Notes: generated by a model from the sequence alone, not told the origin. 41,247 bases of DNA from Erysipelothrix aquatica (GCF_009828775.2 NZ_WTSY02000019.1:1-41247), one strand, 5' to 3'; positions 31,160 to 38,970 are shown, counted from the first letter of the stretch. Translations and numbers: made by a program.

Positions 31160-32205
31160 AAAAAATTCTAGTAGGACTTGCAGCACTAATTGTGCTTGCA
31201 GGATGTGCATCCGGCACATCAAAAGAAACACAAACACTCCGTGTATTTAACTGGGGTGAGTACATTGATGAAACACTTATCACTGAATTCGAAAAAGAAT
31301 TCAATGCAAAAGTAATCTACGATCGTTTTGAATCAAATGAAGCAATGTATACAAAACTTCAAGATGGTTCAAGTTACGATATCTTAATTCCTTCAGACTA
31401 TATGACACAACGTATGCGCGAAGAGGGGTTGCTTCAAAAAGTTGATTACTCTAAAATTCCAAACTACGCAAATGTTAATCCAAGTCTAAAAGGACGTCAC
31501 ATGGATCCCGATGATGAATATACAGTGCCATACTTCATGGGAAGTGTTGGAATTGTCTATAATAAGAACAATGTTGACCAAAAGGATTTAGATACACTTG
31601 GATGGAACATTTTCATGGATCAAAAATATGCAGGTAAAACATATTTCTACGATTCAGAACGTGATGCATTCATGGTGGCTCTAAAAGCAAATGGATACTC
31701 CATGAATACGACAAACCCAGAAGAATTAGAAGTAGCATACAACTGGTTAGTTGAAATGCGCCAAACAATGTCACCAATTTATGTAACAGATGAAGTTATC
31801 GATGGAATGGCTACAGGGGTCAAAGACCTTGCTGTAGTGTACTCAGGAGATGCAAGCTATATTCTATCAGAGAATCCTGATATGGCTTTCTATGCACCGT
31901 TACAGGGAACAAACGTATGGTCAGATACAATGGTTATCCCAACCAACGCACAAAACCCAGAACTTGCGCATGAGTGGATGAATTTCATGATTAGTGAAGA
32001 TGCATCAACACGGATTTCAGAAGAAGTTGGTTATACAAGTCCGTTGCCTTCAGTTGTTGAGGCGTTAACAGCACCAGGTGCTAAATACGCTGAGGTTAGT
32101 TCATACGTGCCACGTGATGGTTATGAGAAGGATGAAGAGTTCTTCTATGACGCAAACATGAAAGTTATTCTTTCAGATTACTGGCAAAAAATTAAAGCTG
32201 TTTAA
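31156..32205 (+). CDS. potD: Spermidine/putrescine-binding lipoprotein
   Basis: A 349-residue extracytoplasmic substrate-binding protein (SBP_bac_8 fold) tethered by a lipid. The lipobox LAGC puts the lipidated Cys at residue 16 or 17 (MKKILVGLAALIVLAGC). TLRVFNWGEYIDETLI and SSYDILIPSDYM are standard PotD-type binding-pocket segments, and DTMVIPTNAQNPELAHEWMNFM follows in the C-terminal lobe. Exact polyamine preference (spermidine or putrescine) cannot be read. It is the last gene of the operon, followed by the strong terminator at 32216-32258. Confidence 0.95.
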   Translation: MKKILVGLAALIVLAGCASGTSKETQTLRVFNWGEYIDETLITEFEKEFNAKVIYDRFESNEAMYTKLQDGSSYDILIPSDYMTQRMREEGLLQKVDYSKIPNYANVNPSLKGRHMDPDDEYTVPYFMGSVGIVYNKNNVDQKDLDTLGWNIFMDQKYAGKTYFYDSERDAFMVALKANGYSMNTTNPEELEVAYNWLVEMRQTMSPIYVTDEVIDGMATGVKDLAVVYSGDASYILSENPDMAFYAPLQGTNVWSDTMVIPTNAQNPELAHEWMNFMISEDASTRISEEVGYTSPLPSVVEALTAPGAKYAEVSSYVPRDGYEKDEEFFYDANMKVILSDYWQKIKAV

Positions 32206-32215
32206 GTAGTAATGT

Positions 32216-32260
32216 GAGAGTTATGCACTGGAGTTTATGTGTATAACTCTCGCTTTTTTT
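32216..32260 (+). terminator. Terminator of polyamine operon
   Basis: GAGAGTTATGCAC (32216-32228) pairs with GTGTATAACTCTC (32239-32251; one G-U pair), followed by GCTTTTTTT. Confidence 0.9.
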
Positions 32261-32331
32261 AAGCGAATCAAAGATCACCAATTAAATCATGAAAATAAAT
32301 GTACAACCTATTAAATGTAATACATACAAAT

Positions 32332-32457
32332 GTGCGTTTGGCTCGCTAAAATAGCGGATATATTAAATATTCAAAATCTCAATTCAAGATTGCAAATCTC
32401 CCCAAAATTATAAAAAAATTAAATAATTATTTATCGTATCAGCAAGCTCAAACGCAC
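32332..32457. repeat. 126-bp inverted-repeat element (MITE-like or RNA)
   Basis: GTGCGTTTG-GCTCGCT (32332-32347) and its near-complement AGCAAGCTCAAACGCAC (32441-32457) pair over 16 bases with one bulge and one mismatch. The interior is very AT-rich, apart from the inner hairpin CGCTA-AAA-TAGCG (32344-32356), which overlaps the end of the left arm. There is no reading frame and no clear target-site duplication. It occupies most of the 400-base gap between potD and the tRNA cluster. It may be a remnant mobile miniature element or a structured RNA; nothing else is visible there except the terminator and the tRNA promoter. Confidence 0.5.
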
Positions 32458-32526
32458 TGTTTAGTGGGTTATTGATAGTGTTGGGAAAATATTGCTAAAA
32501 AACGTAATTCTTTTTCAATAATATGC

Positions 32527-32554
32527 TTGCATTTTGTTTCTGTTATTGTATAAT
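32527..32554 (+). promoter_or_regulatory. Promoter of tRNA cluster
   Basis: TTGCAT (32527-32532), 16 bases, TATAAT (32549-32554), about 55 bases upstream of the first tRNA. Confidence 0.75.
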
Positions 32555-32610
32555 GTAAAAGCAGTCAAGGAAACGGCAAGTCAATCGCAAGATTAAAAGT
32601 CGCTTAAAAT

Positions 32611-32684
32611 GGTTCCTTAGCCAAGTGGTAAGGCAACAGACTGCAACTCTGTCATCGTCGGTTCGAATCCGATAGGAACCTCCA
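32611..32684 (+). tRNA. tRNA-Cys (GCA)
   Basis: Cloverleaf with anticodon loop CTGCAAC (anticodon GCA), acceptor stem GGTTCCT/AGGAACC, T-arm GGTTCGAATCC and encoded CCA. First gene of the cluster. Confidence 0.95.
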
Positions 32685-32688
32685 ATAT

Positions 32689-32775
32689 GGGGATGTGGCG
32701 GAATTGGTAGACGCAACGGACTTAAAATCCGTTGAAGGCAACTTCGTATGGGTTCAAGTCCCTTCATCCCCACCA
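32689..32775 (+). tRNA. tRNA-Leu (TAA)
   Basis: Class II tRNA with a long variable arm. Anticodon loop CTTAAAA gives anticodon TAA; acceptor GGGGATG/CATCCCC; CCA encoded. Confidence 0.95.
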
Positions 32776-32822
32776 TTACTTTTTAATTGGTGGATCCACA
32801 ATTCAATAAACGATGTACATTC

Positions 32823-32899
32823 GCGCTCGTAGCTCAACTGGATAGAGCACTTGATTACGGCTCAAGAGGTTATGGGTTCAACTCCTGTCGAGCGCGCCA
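32823..32899 (+). tRNA. tRNA-Arg (ACG)
   Basis: Anticodon loop TTACGGC, anticodon ACG (read as ICG after deamination by TadA). Acceptor GCGCTCG/CGAGCGC, discriminator G, CCA encoded. Confidence 0.95.
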
Positions 32900-32906
32900 T
32901 ATTAGT

Positions 32907-32983
32907 CGGGATGTAGCACAGCTTGGTAGTGCACCTGGTTTGGGACCAGGGGGTCGCAGGTTCGAATCCTGTCATCCCGACCA
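32907..32983 (+). tRNA. tRNA-Pro (TGG)
   Basis: Anticodon loop TTTGGGA, anticodon TGG. Acceptor CGGGATG/CATCCCG, discriminator A, CCA encoded. Confidence 0.95.
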
Positions 32984-33009
32984 TTTTATTTTAAAACACA
33001 TTTATACAT

Positions 33010-33086
33010 GGCGGGTTAGCTCAGTTGGCTAGAGCGTCCGGTTCATACCCGGAAGGTCGCGAGTTCGAATCTCACACCCGCTACCA
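33010..33086 (+). tRNA. tRNA-Met (CAT), elongator
   Basis: Anticodon loop TTCATAC. Acceptor GGCGGGT/ACCCGCT with a G1-U72 pair, as in Bacillus elongator tRNA-Met, and no GGG/CCC anticodon-stem signature, so not the initiator. CCA encoded. Confidence 0.9.
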
Positions 33087-33114
33087 TTTATCTAAAACAA
33101 ACTACTGTAGTATT

Positions 33115-33191
33115 GGACCCTTAGCTCAGTTGGTTAGAGCTACCGGCTCATAACCGGTTGGTCGTAGGTTCGAGTCCTACAGGGTCCACCA
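33115..33191 (+). tRNA. tRNA-Ile2 (CAT, lysidine type)
   Basis: Anticodon loop CTCATAA with CAT. The body GGACCCTTAGCTCAGTTGG closely resembles Bacillus tRNA-Ile2, whose C34 is converted to lysidine by TilS so that it reads AUA. Annotation tools may call it Met. Confidence 0.8.
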
Positions 33192-33212
33192 AATAAAACA
33201 AAATTTCCTTAT

Positions 33213-33301
33213 GGAGGAGTACCCAAGTGGCTGAAGGGACTGGTCTTGAAAACCAGCAGACGTGAGAGCGTGCGGGAGTTCGAATCTCCCCTCCTCCGCC
33301 A
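33213..33301 (+). tRNA. tRNA-Ser (TGA)
   Basis: Class II tRNA with a long variable arm. Anticodon loop CTTGAAA, anticodon TGA; acceptor GGAGGAG/CTCCTCC; discriminator G; CCA encoded. Confidence 0.95.
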
Positions 33302-33311
33302 TAAATTTTGC

Positions 33312-33339
33312 TTGATTTGTTAAGTAAATGTGATATAAT
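33312..33339 (+). promoter_or_regulatory. Internal promoter before tRNA-fMet
   Basis: TTGATT (33312-33317), 16 bases, extended -10 TGATATAAT (TATAAT at 33334-33339). It gives separate transcription of the fMet and Phe genes. Confidence 0.7.
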
Positions 33340-33363
33340 GGTGTAGCAGTAAAAATTACATAT

Positions 33364-33440
<77 letters not shown>

Positions 33441-33442
33441 AT

Positions 33443-33518
33443 GGCCCTGTAGCTCAGTCGGTAGAGCAACGGATTGAAGCTCCGTGTGTCGCCAGTTCGA
33501 TTCTGGCTGGGGCCACCA
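33443..33518 (+). tRNA. tRNA-Phe (GAA)
   Basis: Anticodon loop TTGAAGC, anticodon GAA. Acceptor GGCCCTG/TGGGGCC with G-U pairs, discriminator A, CCA encoded. Last gene of the cluster. Confidence 0.95.
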
Positions 33519-33531
33519 TGACACAAACGAC

Positions 33532-33559
33532 AACCACTCAATTATGAGTGGTTTTTTTG
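33532..33559 (+). terminator. Terminator of tRNA cluster
   Basis: AACCACTCA and TGAGTGGTT form a 9-bp stem with loop ATTA, followed by a run of Ts. Confidence 0.9.
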
Positions 33560-33656
33560 TCATCTAATCCATTTTTGGATTTCTATTGTTTACTGTTTAT
33601 GATTACGTCATTCTCATACAACTTTAAAAGAAAGTGATTTTCGCGTAATAAACATA

Positions 33657-33857
33657 TCAAAGTAACACTTTTCTGAGAAATGAGCCGTAAACAAATGACG
33701 GTATTGTACCGCTAAGGATGGTGTATTCATCGTCAAAGGCTTTGATTTTATGAGCGATGTAACGTAAGCATGTAATAAGGTGTATAAGTTTTGATGTTTC
33801 TTTAATTACGAAACTTTTTAGAGCTTGATTATTTATACAATAGTCTGAGCATGACAA
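33657..33857 (-). CDS. Possible small or remnant ORF in gene-poor gap
   Basis: A 66-codon minus-strand frame with plausible codon use (TSKLIHLITCLRYIAHKIKAFDDEYTILSG-like, about residues 21-50). I see no convincing ribosome site and no recognised domain. It lies in the gene-poor 33.6-34.7 kb gap and may be a gene remnant or chance frame. Confidence 0.2.
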   Translation of the reverse strand: MSCSDYCINNQALKSFVIKETSKLIHLITCLRYIAHKIKAFDDEYTILSGTIPSFVYGSFLRKVLL

Positions 33858-33982
33858 TCGAAATTAAACCATAATATTATCATGACATTAGGGTATAAAC
33901 TAAAATGAGAAAGATATTGTGGAAAAAAATTACTGTACAGTTTATAGTCTGAAAAATGTACTGGATTTGCTTTGACAAATAG

Positions 33983-34282
33983 AGTGATAAATTACTAGGA
34001 GATGTAGGATATACAAAAGAAGCGATAATCAAAATGAATAGAGATCCTAGAGAACTCGATTAAAGTAATGTACTCATTACAATTAGGGGATAATCTTACT
34101 AGCAAGACCTACTTCGATAATAACTTCCCTGAAAAAATCTTCTCCTTTGCTGTAAAAGAAGATGGTAATGATTTCTACGCAACAATAGATTTTGAAATTG
34201 GTTTAAGGTATAAAAAAATAATACCGTATTCAGTGTGATTGATACTGAAAACAACACTGATTCTTTTCGGATAAAAAACTAA
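33983..34282 (+). pseudogene. Frameshifted remnant of an unknown protein gene
   Basis: Three overlapping frame pieces read like one decayed protein. Frame A (33983-34060) gives SDKLLGDVGYTKEAIIKMNR. Frame B (34038-34218) gives EILENSIKV, YSLQLGDNLTSKTYFDNNF and FAVKEDGNDFYATIDFEIG. Frame C (34214-34282) gives KNNTVFSVIDTENNTDSFR then a stop. The last shift falls in a run of seven As (34212-34218). No start with a ribosome site is seen. It is followed by a good terminator, as an intact gene would be. The original function is not recognisable. The rest of 33560-34690 holds no supported gene. Confidence 0.5.
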
Positions 34283-34306
34283 AAGAGCCAAATAAGTAAA
34301 ACAAAG

Positions 34307-34345
34307 GTTGGTTCTAATACTTCGGTATTGGACACCAACTTTTTC
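34307..34345 (+). terminator. Terminator with UUCG loop after pseudogene
   Basis: GTTGGT-TCTAATAC and GTATTGGA-C-ACCAAC form a 14-bp stem with one bulged C, closed by the stable C(TTCG)G tetraloop. Five Ts follow. Confidence 0.85.
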
Positions 34346-34693
34346 AGCATAAAGATACTCTATTATAAAGAATATTCTTCACTTTCTTTGCGATAAAATT
34401 ACTTTATAGTATCTATAATTCAATCAACATTAATATTTAAGTTTGGGGATATATAAAAGTTAAATCATTTGTATATCCGTGAATCTATATTTGGGAGTGT
34501 GTACTGAATGTCTGGGTATTGTTGAACGTTTAACACATGCTGCTTAACGTATTGATTAGAAAATGTAGAGTAATTGTACATGGATTTAAGTTTTATTGCT
34601 GACTTACGCAAAATTACATAATATCATCGCTTTATAAATCAATCTTGGGTATGATAAGAGCAGTGTGAAAATGTAATTTTCTGTGGAGGACAA

Positions 34694-35725
34694 ATGAAAA
34701 AGAAGTTACTAAAGTTGAGTGTCATCATGGGAGTTTTAACGATGATGACAGTATTGCCGGTATCTGCGACGTCAGGTAAGTTAAAGGGCGGAAGTATCAT
34801 AAGTTGTGGAGACACATACTACGGTCACCATGGCGATGGGCACTGGCATGTGGCGGCTGATCGTGGGTCGGGATGGTACCCTCAAGGAGGGTCATTAGGC
34901 TATGATAATCCTTGCGGTGGTAATGTTGCGCAATCACGACAAGAAGATACGCGAGCACAAGAACAAGAGGCAAAGCGAATAGAAGATGAAAGAGTTGCTG
35001 CAGAGACTGCGGCTGCAAAGCAGTTAGAAGAAGAACGTAAGATCAAAGAAGCAGAAGAAGCCAAAGCTAAAGAAATTGAACTAGAAAAACTTAACAACAC
35101 TTCAATTGATGCAATCAGTTTTGGTGGAACTGAGTTTGGTGGTTCAAAATCAAAGAATGCATCCCCACTTCAACTTTTAGCTAGTGAAATAAACTTAGAT
35201 TCGTTTTCTGTTGCAACGAAAAATGGACAAGCTACCAGTACGATAAGCTTTGAAAAGGATTTAAAACCATTTATGGGTAACACTTTAAAAGTCAAAGTAC
35301 AGTCGGAGAATAAAGAGAAGGATCAAATCCACGACTTTAAAGTCTTTATTTTTGGTACAGCAGAGGAGTTTGTAAATGCGACCTATGACGCTAAAATCTC
35401 GTATGGAAAAGACAAAACGATTGAGTTAACAAATACATCAGTCTCTGAAATTCGGGGCTCTGACCTCAATGAACTTTCGGAAGGTACGCTTTCGAGTATA
35501 TCAGTTAATGGTTACTTGGTCGAAGATGTTTCGTATCAAGTGAAGCAGGAAGATGAAATAGCGATTAAATTATATACTAAGGACGGCGTATTCTTTGGAG
35601 AAATTCCTCTTAAAGAGAAGAATACTACAGGTGAAACTATTCTGGGAGCAGCAATCTTAACGGGTGCAGGCGCCGGGGGATATGCATTAATCCGTAAACG
35701 AAAAAAAGCAAAGATAAACGTATAA
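34694..35725 (+). CDS. Secreted YHYH-like surface protein with C-terminal membrane anchor
   Basis: This 343-residue surface protein has a Sec signal peptide (MKKKLLKLSVIMGVLTMMTVLPVSATS, cleavage near residue 25). A small Cys/His-rich domain follows (about 37-76, with TYYGHHGDGHWHVA and two cysteines) that resembles YHYH domains of secreted Firmicutes proteins and could bind a metal. Next come a charged helical coiled-coil segment (about 80-133), a beta-rich region (about 140-310) and a C-terminal membrane anchor (ETILGAAILTGAGAGGYALI) with a KRKKAK tail. No LPxTG sortase motif precedes the anchor, so attachment is through the membrane. GGAGG before the ATG supports the start. Function unknown; surface display is clear. 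Confidence 0.8.
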   Translation: MKKKLLKLSVIMGVLTMMTVLPVSATSGKLKGGSIISCGDTYYGHHGDGHWHVAADRGSGWYPQGGSLGYDNPCGGNVAQSRQEDTRAQEQEAKRIEDERVAAETAAAKQLEEERKIKEAEEAKAKEIELEKLNNTSIDAISFGGTEFGGSKSKNASPLQLLASEINLDSFSVATKNGQATSTISFEKDLKPFMGNTLKVKVQSENKEKDQIHDFKVFIFGTAEEFVNATYDAKISYGKDKTIELTNTSVSEIRGSDLNELSEGTLSSISVNGYLVEDVSYQVKQEDEIAIKLYTKDGVFFGEIPLKEKNTTGETILGAAILTGAGAGGYALIRKRKKAKINV

Positions 35726-35849
35726 CAATTACCAATTATAAATAATCAAAGGCATCATACGATGTCTTTTTCCTTGTTAAACAAAAAGTCGTGGTCACCT
35801 TCTGTCGTATATTTAGAGTATAATAATGGTAAATGGAGGGATGATATTT

Positions 35850-37247
35850 ATGCCGGCAACTGTGAAATTTGACTACAATAAAGAACCATCACGTGATATT
35901 CTCTGCATCGATTGTAAGAGCTTTTACGCGTCGTGTGAAGCAGTTGATCGCAAATTGCACCCACTAAAAACCAAGCTTGTTGTTATGAGTTATCCCAGCG
36001 ATAGTGTGAACGAGCGTGGAAGTGGTTTAATACTTGCATCAAGTCCAGCTGCTAAGAAGGCTTATGGGATTAGTAATGTTAGCCGAGCGCGCGACTTACC
36101 ATTTCCTTATCCTGATGATTTAGTTATAGCAGCGCCACGGATGCATATGTATATGCAAATGCATCGTAAAATTAACGAAATTTTTCGAAAGTATGTTGAT
36201 GATGAGAATATTTCGACGTATTCCGTTGATGAAACATTCTTAGATGTGACGGATTCACTTGAATATTTTAATTGTGAGAGTGCATATGAAATTGCGAAAT
36301 TAATCCAAACTGAAGTATATCGTGAAACTAAGATTTACACGACGGTTGGAATTGGTGATAATCCCTTATTGGCAAAATTAGCACTTGATAATGAAGCGAA
36401 GGATAATAAAGACATGAAGGCCGAATGGCGTTATGAAGATGTTGCCTCTAAATTGTGGAAAATCGAGTCCATGACTGATATGTGGGGAATTGGTCATCGA
36501 GGTGCGATTCGGTTGCAAAAACTAGGAATCTTTAGCGTTTACGATTTGGCTCATGCCAACTACGATATGTTGAAAAGTAAACTAGGGGTATTGGGAACAC
36601 AATTATACGCACATGCATGGGGAATTGATCGTACATTCTTGGGTGAATCGTATGTCCCTAAATCTCGTTCAATCGGGAATTCGCAAGTATTGAACCGTGA
36701 TTATACAAGTAGAAAAGAAATTGAAATTGTAATTCGTGAAATGGCCGACCAAGTTGCGACGCGTCTACGAAAAGAAGGTGTCAAAACGAGCAACGTAAGT
36801 TTGTGGGTGGGCTATTCATTAGGGTTTGTTGATCGTGATGGAAAGACTGGATTTAATAAGCAAAAGAATATCGAAATGACGAACCAGAGTCATAAACTTG
36901 CTGAAGTTCTCATTGATATTTTTGAACAACATTTTGATCATCAAACAGTGCGTAATATTGGTATAAATTGTTCTAAGCTAAGCCATGACAAGCCGGAGCA
37001 AATTAATATCTTCGAATCGGTAGTTCAAAAAGAAAAGAATCACAAATTTGATGAAGCGGTAGACACTGTTCGCGAGAAATTTGGGTTCACCAAAATGGTC
37101 TATGCGAGTAGCCTTATGGAAGGCGGTCGTGCCATTGCACGGAGCTCTTTAGTTGGTGGGCATGCTGGTGGTCTAGAGGGTATGGAAAGTGAGGAACGCA
37201 TTCGTGCCGAGAAAAAGGACAAAAAAGGAATTCAAAAACTACAATGA
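35850..37247 (+). CDS. Y-family DNA polymerase, UvrX/DinB type
   Basis: A 465-residue translesion polymerase of the UvrX/YqjW branch, which copies past damaged DNA at low fidelity. It has the N-terminal metal motif ILCIDCKSFYASCEAV, the SNVSRARDLPFP region and the catalytic STYSVDETFLDVTD (Asp and Glu of the active site). It also has the helix-hairpin-helix-like MWGIGHRGAIRLQKLGIFSVYDLA and the little-finger domain to the C-terminus. Upstream in-frame starts at 35826 and 35841 precede or crowd the GGAGGG at 35835-35840, so ATG 35850 is preferred. The YolD-like gene overlaps its 3' end. Many relatives are SOS-regulated or phage/ICE-borne; no clear LexA box was seen. Confidence 0.93.
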   Translation: MPATVKFDYNKEPSRDILCIDCKSFYASCEAVDRKLHPLKTKLVVMSYPSDSVNERGSGLILASSPAAKKAYGISNVSRARDLPFPYPDDLVIAAPRMHMYMQMHRKINEIFRKYVDDENISTYSVDETFLDVTDSLEYFNCESAYEIAKLIQTEVYRETKIYTTVGIGDNPLLAKLALDNEAKDNKDMKAEWRYEDVASKLWKIESMTDMWGIGHRGAIRLQKLGIFSVYDLAHANYDMLKSKLGVLGTQLYAHAWGIDRTFLGESYVPKSRSIGNSQVLNRDYTSRKEIEIVIREMADQVATRLRKEGVKTSNVSLWVGYSLGFVDRDGKTGFNKQKNIEMTNQSHKLAEVLIDIFEQHFDHQTVRNIGINCSKLSHDKPEQINIFESVVQKEKNHKFDEAVDTVREKFGFTKMVYASSLMEGGRAIARSSLVGGHAGGLEGMESEERIRAEKKDKKGIQKLQ

Positions 37248-37575
37248 GTATCAAGATCGGCCTTTTGGTTTGAAGTGGGGAACGGCTTTCGCACTTGCGG
37301 AGCTTACTAAATCGATTGATGCAGGGAAAAGTGACGCACTTAAAGTCGTGCCAGCCTTACCGCAAATGGAACGTGAGGAAATCGATGCAGTCCTACAGCT
37401 TGCATTTTTAAAATCAAAGGTGATATCGATTCAGGTAAATATAATGGATGATCACCAACGTCTCAAAGAAAGTGTGATTGGGAAGTTCGAAGGGATGGCG
37501 GATGCATCATTTTTCTATGTTGAAGATTACGCAATTAGCTGGGAAATCGTAAGGAATGTATCCATCGTTGAGTAA
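37189..37575 (+). CDS. YolD-like protein, polymerase partner
   Basis: A 128-residue YolD-like protein, the usual neighbour of UvrX-type polymerases and thought to be their UmuD-like accessory factor. The family core is YQDRPFGLKWGTAFALAELTKSI, followed by VPALPQMEREEIDAVLQLAFLKSKVISIQV and a C-terminal VEDYAISWEIVRNVSIVE. The gene overlaps the polymerase by 59 bases. The GTG at 37189 is the track start (GAGGG 8 bases upstream); a GTG at 37204 is an alternative. The exact start is uncertain. The overlap implies coupled translation. Confidence 0.85.
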   Translation: MRNAFVPRKRTKKEFKNYNEYQDRPFGLKWGTAFALAELTKSIDAGKSDALKVVPALPQMEREEIDAVLQLAFLKSKVISIQVNIMDDHQRLKESVIGKFEGMADASFFYVEDYAISWEIVRNVSIVE

Positions 37576-37669
37576 AGAAAAACTTAAAATATCAACTAAT
37601 GGAATAGGGTGCCCATTTAATAAATGAATCGATATGTGTTACTATCGAAGTATATCAGGGGGGAACGAT

Positions 37670-38143
37670 ATGAAAAAAATTGCTATTGTACTTTTGGTGA
37701 CGATAATACTTGCTGGGTGTTCGACGAAAGAGAACCCTTCGCAAACACTTTGTGAGTTAAAAGATGATGGACCGATAAGTTACACATACATAATTGATGC
37801 GAATGGGAATGATGTTACGAGAATGGAAAATGTGCTTCGTATGAAAGGTTCTAATGAAGGATTTGACTTTGTTGCGAATGAGTTCCAAAAAGCGTTTGAT
37901 GCAAGCAAACAAACTTGGGCTGAACGCGCGGGGAAAAAGGATATCCCAGGCCTCGAATTCAAAGTAGATAAAAGCGATAGTATGATTGCATTGATTCAGA
38001 TTCAGACGATGAAGGATATCGACTTTGAATTGATGAATCGCATCAAATTTTACGAAGGGTATGATCGTGTGGTTAAAGGGTTATTCTTAGATGAGGAAGT
38101 AAATGCATTACAGCAGAATGGCTATACCTGCACGAAAAAGTAG
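37670..38143 (+). CDS. DUF1307/YehR-like lipoprotein
   Basis: A 157-residue lipoprotein. The signal MKKIAIVLLVTIILAGC has lipobox ILAGC with Cys at residue 17, and the rest resembles DUF1307/YehR-type lipoproteins (SYTYIIDANGNDVTRMENVLRM; DIDFELMNRIKFYEGYDRVVKGLF). The open frame extends to 37634, but AGGGGGG just before the ATG at 37670 selects this start. Function is unknown for the family. The next gene begins 10 bases downstream, so they form an operon. Confidence 0.85.
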   Translation: MKKIAIVLLVTIILAGCSTKENPSQTLCELKDDGPISYTYIIDANGNDVTRMENVLRMKGSNEGFDFVANEFQKAFDASKQTWAERAGKKDIPGLEFKVDKSDSMIALIQIQTMKDIDFELMNRIKFYEGYDRVVKGLFLDEEVNALQQNGYTCTKK

Positions 38144-38153
38144 GAGAAACAAC

Positions 38154-38633
38154 ATGAAGTTATATATCAAACAAAAAGTATTTGCATTCAGTGAGAGGTT
38201 CACGGTTAAGGATGAAACTGGAGTCGATAGATTTGTCGTCGAGGGAAGTTTCATGAGAATACCCAAGAAATTTATAATTCGAAATGAATTTGGCGAAATG
38301 GTATCGGAAATTGAGAAACAAATGTTCCGAATTTTTTCACGCTATGATATTACGACACCAACCACAGATCATGTTGAACTTGTGCGAAGATTTTCATTCT
38401 TCAAAAGTAAGTTCGAGATAACAGGGAAACAATGGGAATTGCGTGGCGATATTTGGGATCACGATTACAGTGTCGTCTATGGTGATAGGCCTGTGATGTA
38501 TCTGAGAAAGCACTGGTTTACATGGGGTGATAGTTATGAACTGACAATTCCTGATGAACGTGACGCTGTGCTTGCATTATCCATCGCAATTGCTATCGAT
38601 AAAGAAATAGCGGATGATCAACAATCAAATTAA
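38154..38633 (+). CDS. LURP-one-related family protein
   Basis: A 159-residue protein of the LURP-one-related/YxjI family, a Tubby-like beta-barrel fold. It has the typical start MKLYIKQKVFAFSERFTVKDETG and repeated strands (RIPKKFIIRNEFGEMVSEIEKQMFRI; ITGKQWELRGDIWDHDYSV). The upstream open frame to 38103 overlaps the lipoprotein gene; ATG 38154 with GTAGGAG upstream is preferred. Tubby-like proteins can bind phosphoinositides or membranes in eukaryotes, but the bacterial role is unknown. It ends before the terminator at 38660-38688. Confidence 0.9.
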   Translation: MKLYIKQKVFAFSERFTVKDETGVDRFVVEGSFMRIPKKFIIRNEFGEMVSEIEKQMFRIFSRYDITTPTTDHVELVRRFSFFKSKFEITGKQWELRGDIWDHDYSVVYGDRPVMYLRKHWFTWGDSYELTIPDERDAVLALSIAIAIDKEIADDQQSN

Positions 38634-38659
38634 AAGTCTCGAATCGTGAGACATGCATT

Positions 38660-38688
38660 AAGGCAGCACATCAAAAGGGCTGTCTTTT
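38660..38688 (+). terminator. Terminator of lipoprotein/LURP operon
   Basis: AAGGCAGC (38660-38667) pairs with GCTGTCTT (38679-38686; one G-U pair), followed by TTG. A small GTCTC/GAGAC stem lies just upstream (from 38636). Confidence 0.65.
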
Positions 38689-38768
38689 GTATGTATATTA
38701 CATCAACATCATCATTAATATTTGTGAATTCTGTAATTAATAAATTGCATAGAGTTGGTATCGTAGTT

Positions 38769-38777
38769 TGATATAAT
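38769..38777 (+). promoter_or_regulatory. Distal promoter of pflB (extended -10)
   Basis: TGATATAAT (TATAAT at 38772-38777) is an extended -10. It would give a 5' leader of about 190 bases before pflB. Confidence 0.45.
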
Positions 38778-38829
38778 GCAGTTAAACAGAGCTTGTGAGT
38801 GTTTTGTAATTATTATCAAACGAACCGAC

Positions 38830-38857
38830 AATATGTTATTTATAAATAATATGTTAT
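38830..38857. promoter_or_regulatory. Tandem repeat and palindrome in pflB leader
   Basis: AATATGTTAT occurs twice (38830-38839, 38848-38857; 18 bp apart), and TTATTTATAAATAA (38836-38849) between them is a perfect palindrome. It could be a regulator site for anaerobic or catabolite control of pflB. It lies between two candidate promoters. Confidence 0.4.
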
Positions 38858-38907
38858 ATATTTCACGACAAATACAATGAATATACACCTCAAATGATAA
38901 CCACTAT

Positions 38908-38916
38908 TGATATACT
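38908..38916 (+). promoter_or_regulatory. Proximal promoter of pflB (extended -10)
   Basis: TGATATACT (TATACT at 38911-38916) gives a leader of about 50 bases before the ATG at 38971. No good -35 hexamer. Confidence 0.45.
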
Positions 38917-38970
38917 TTAAGGGTAATACATTAGATATGGGGATTTGATTCTAATAAAGGAGGTATCTTG

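Noticed and set aside
38718-38745. Full Rex operator upstream of pflB
   Set aside because: Only one half site (TTGTGAA) is clear; the second half is too degenerate to annotate as a feature.
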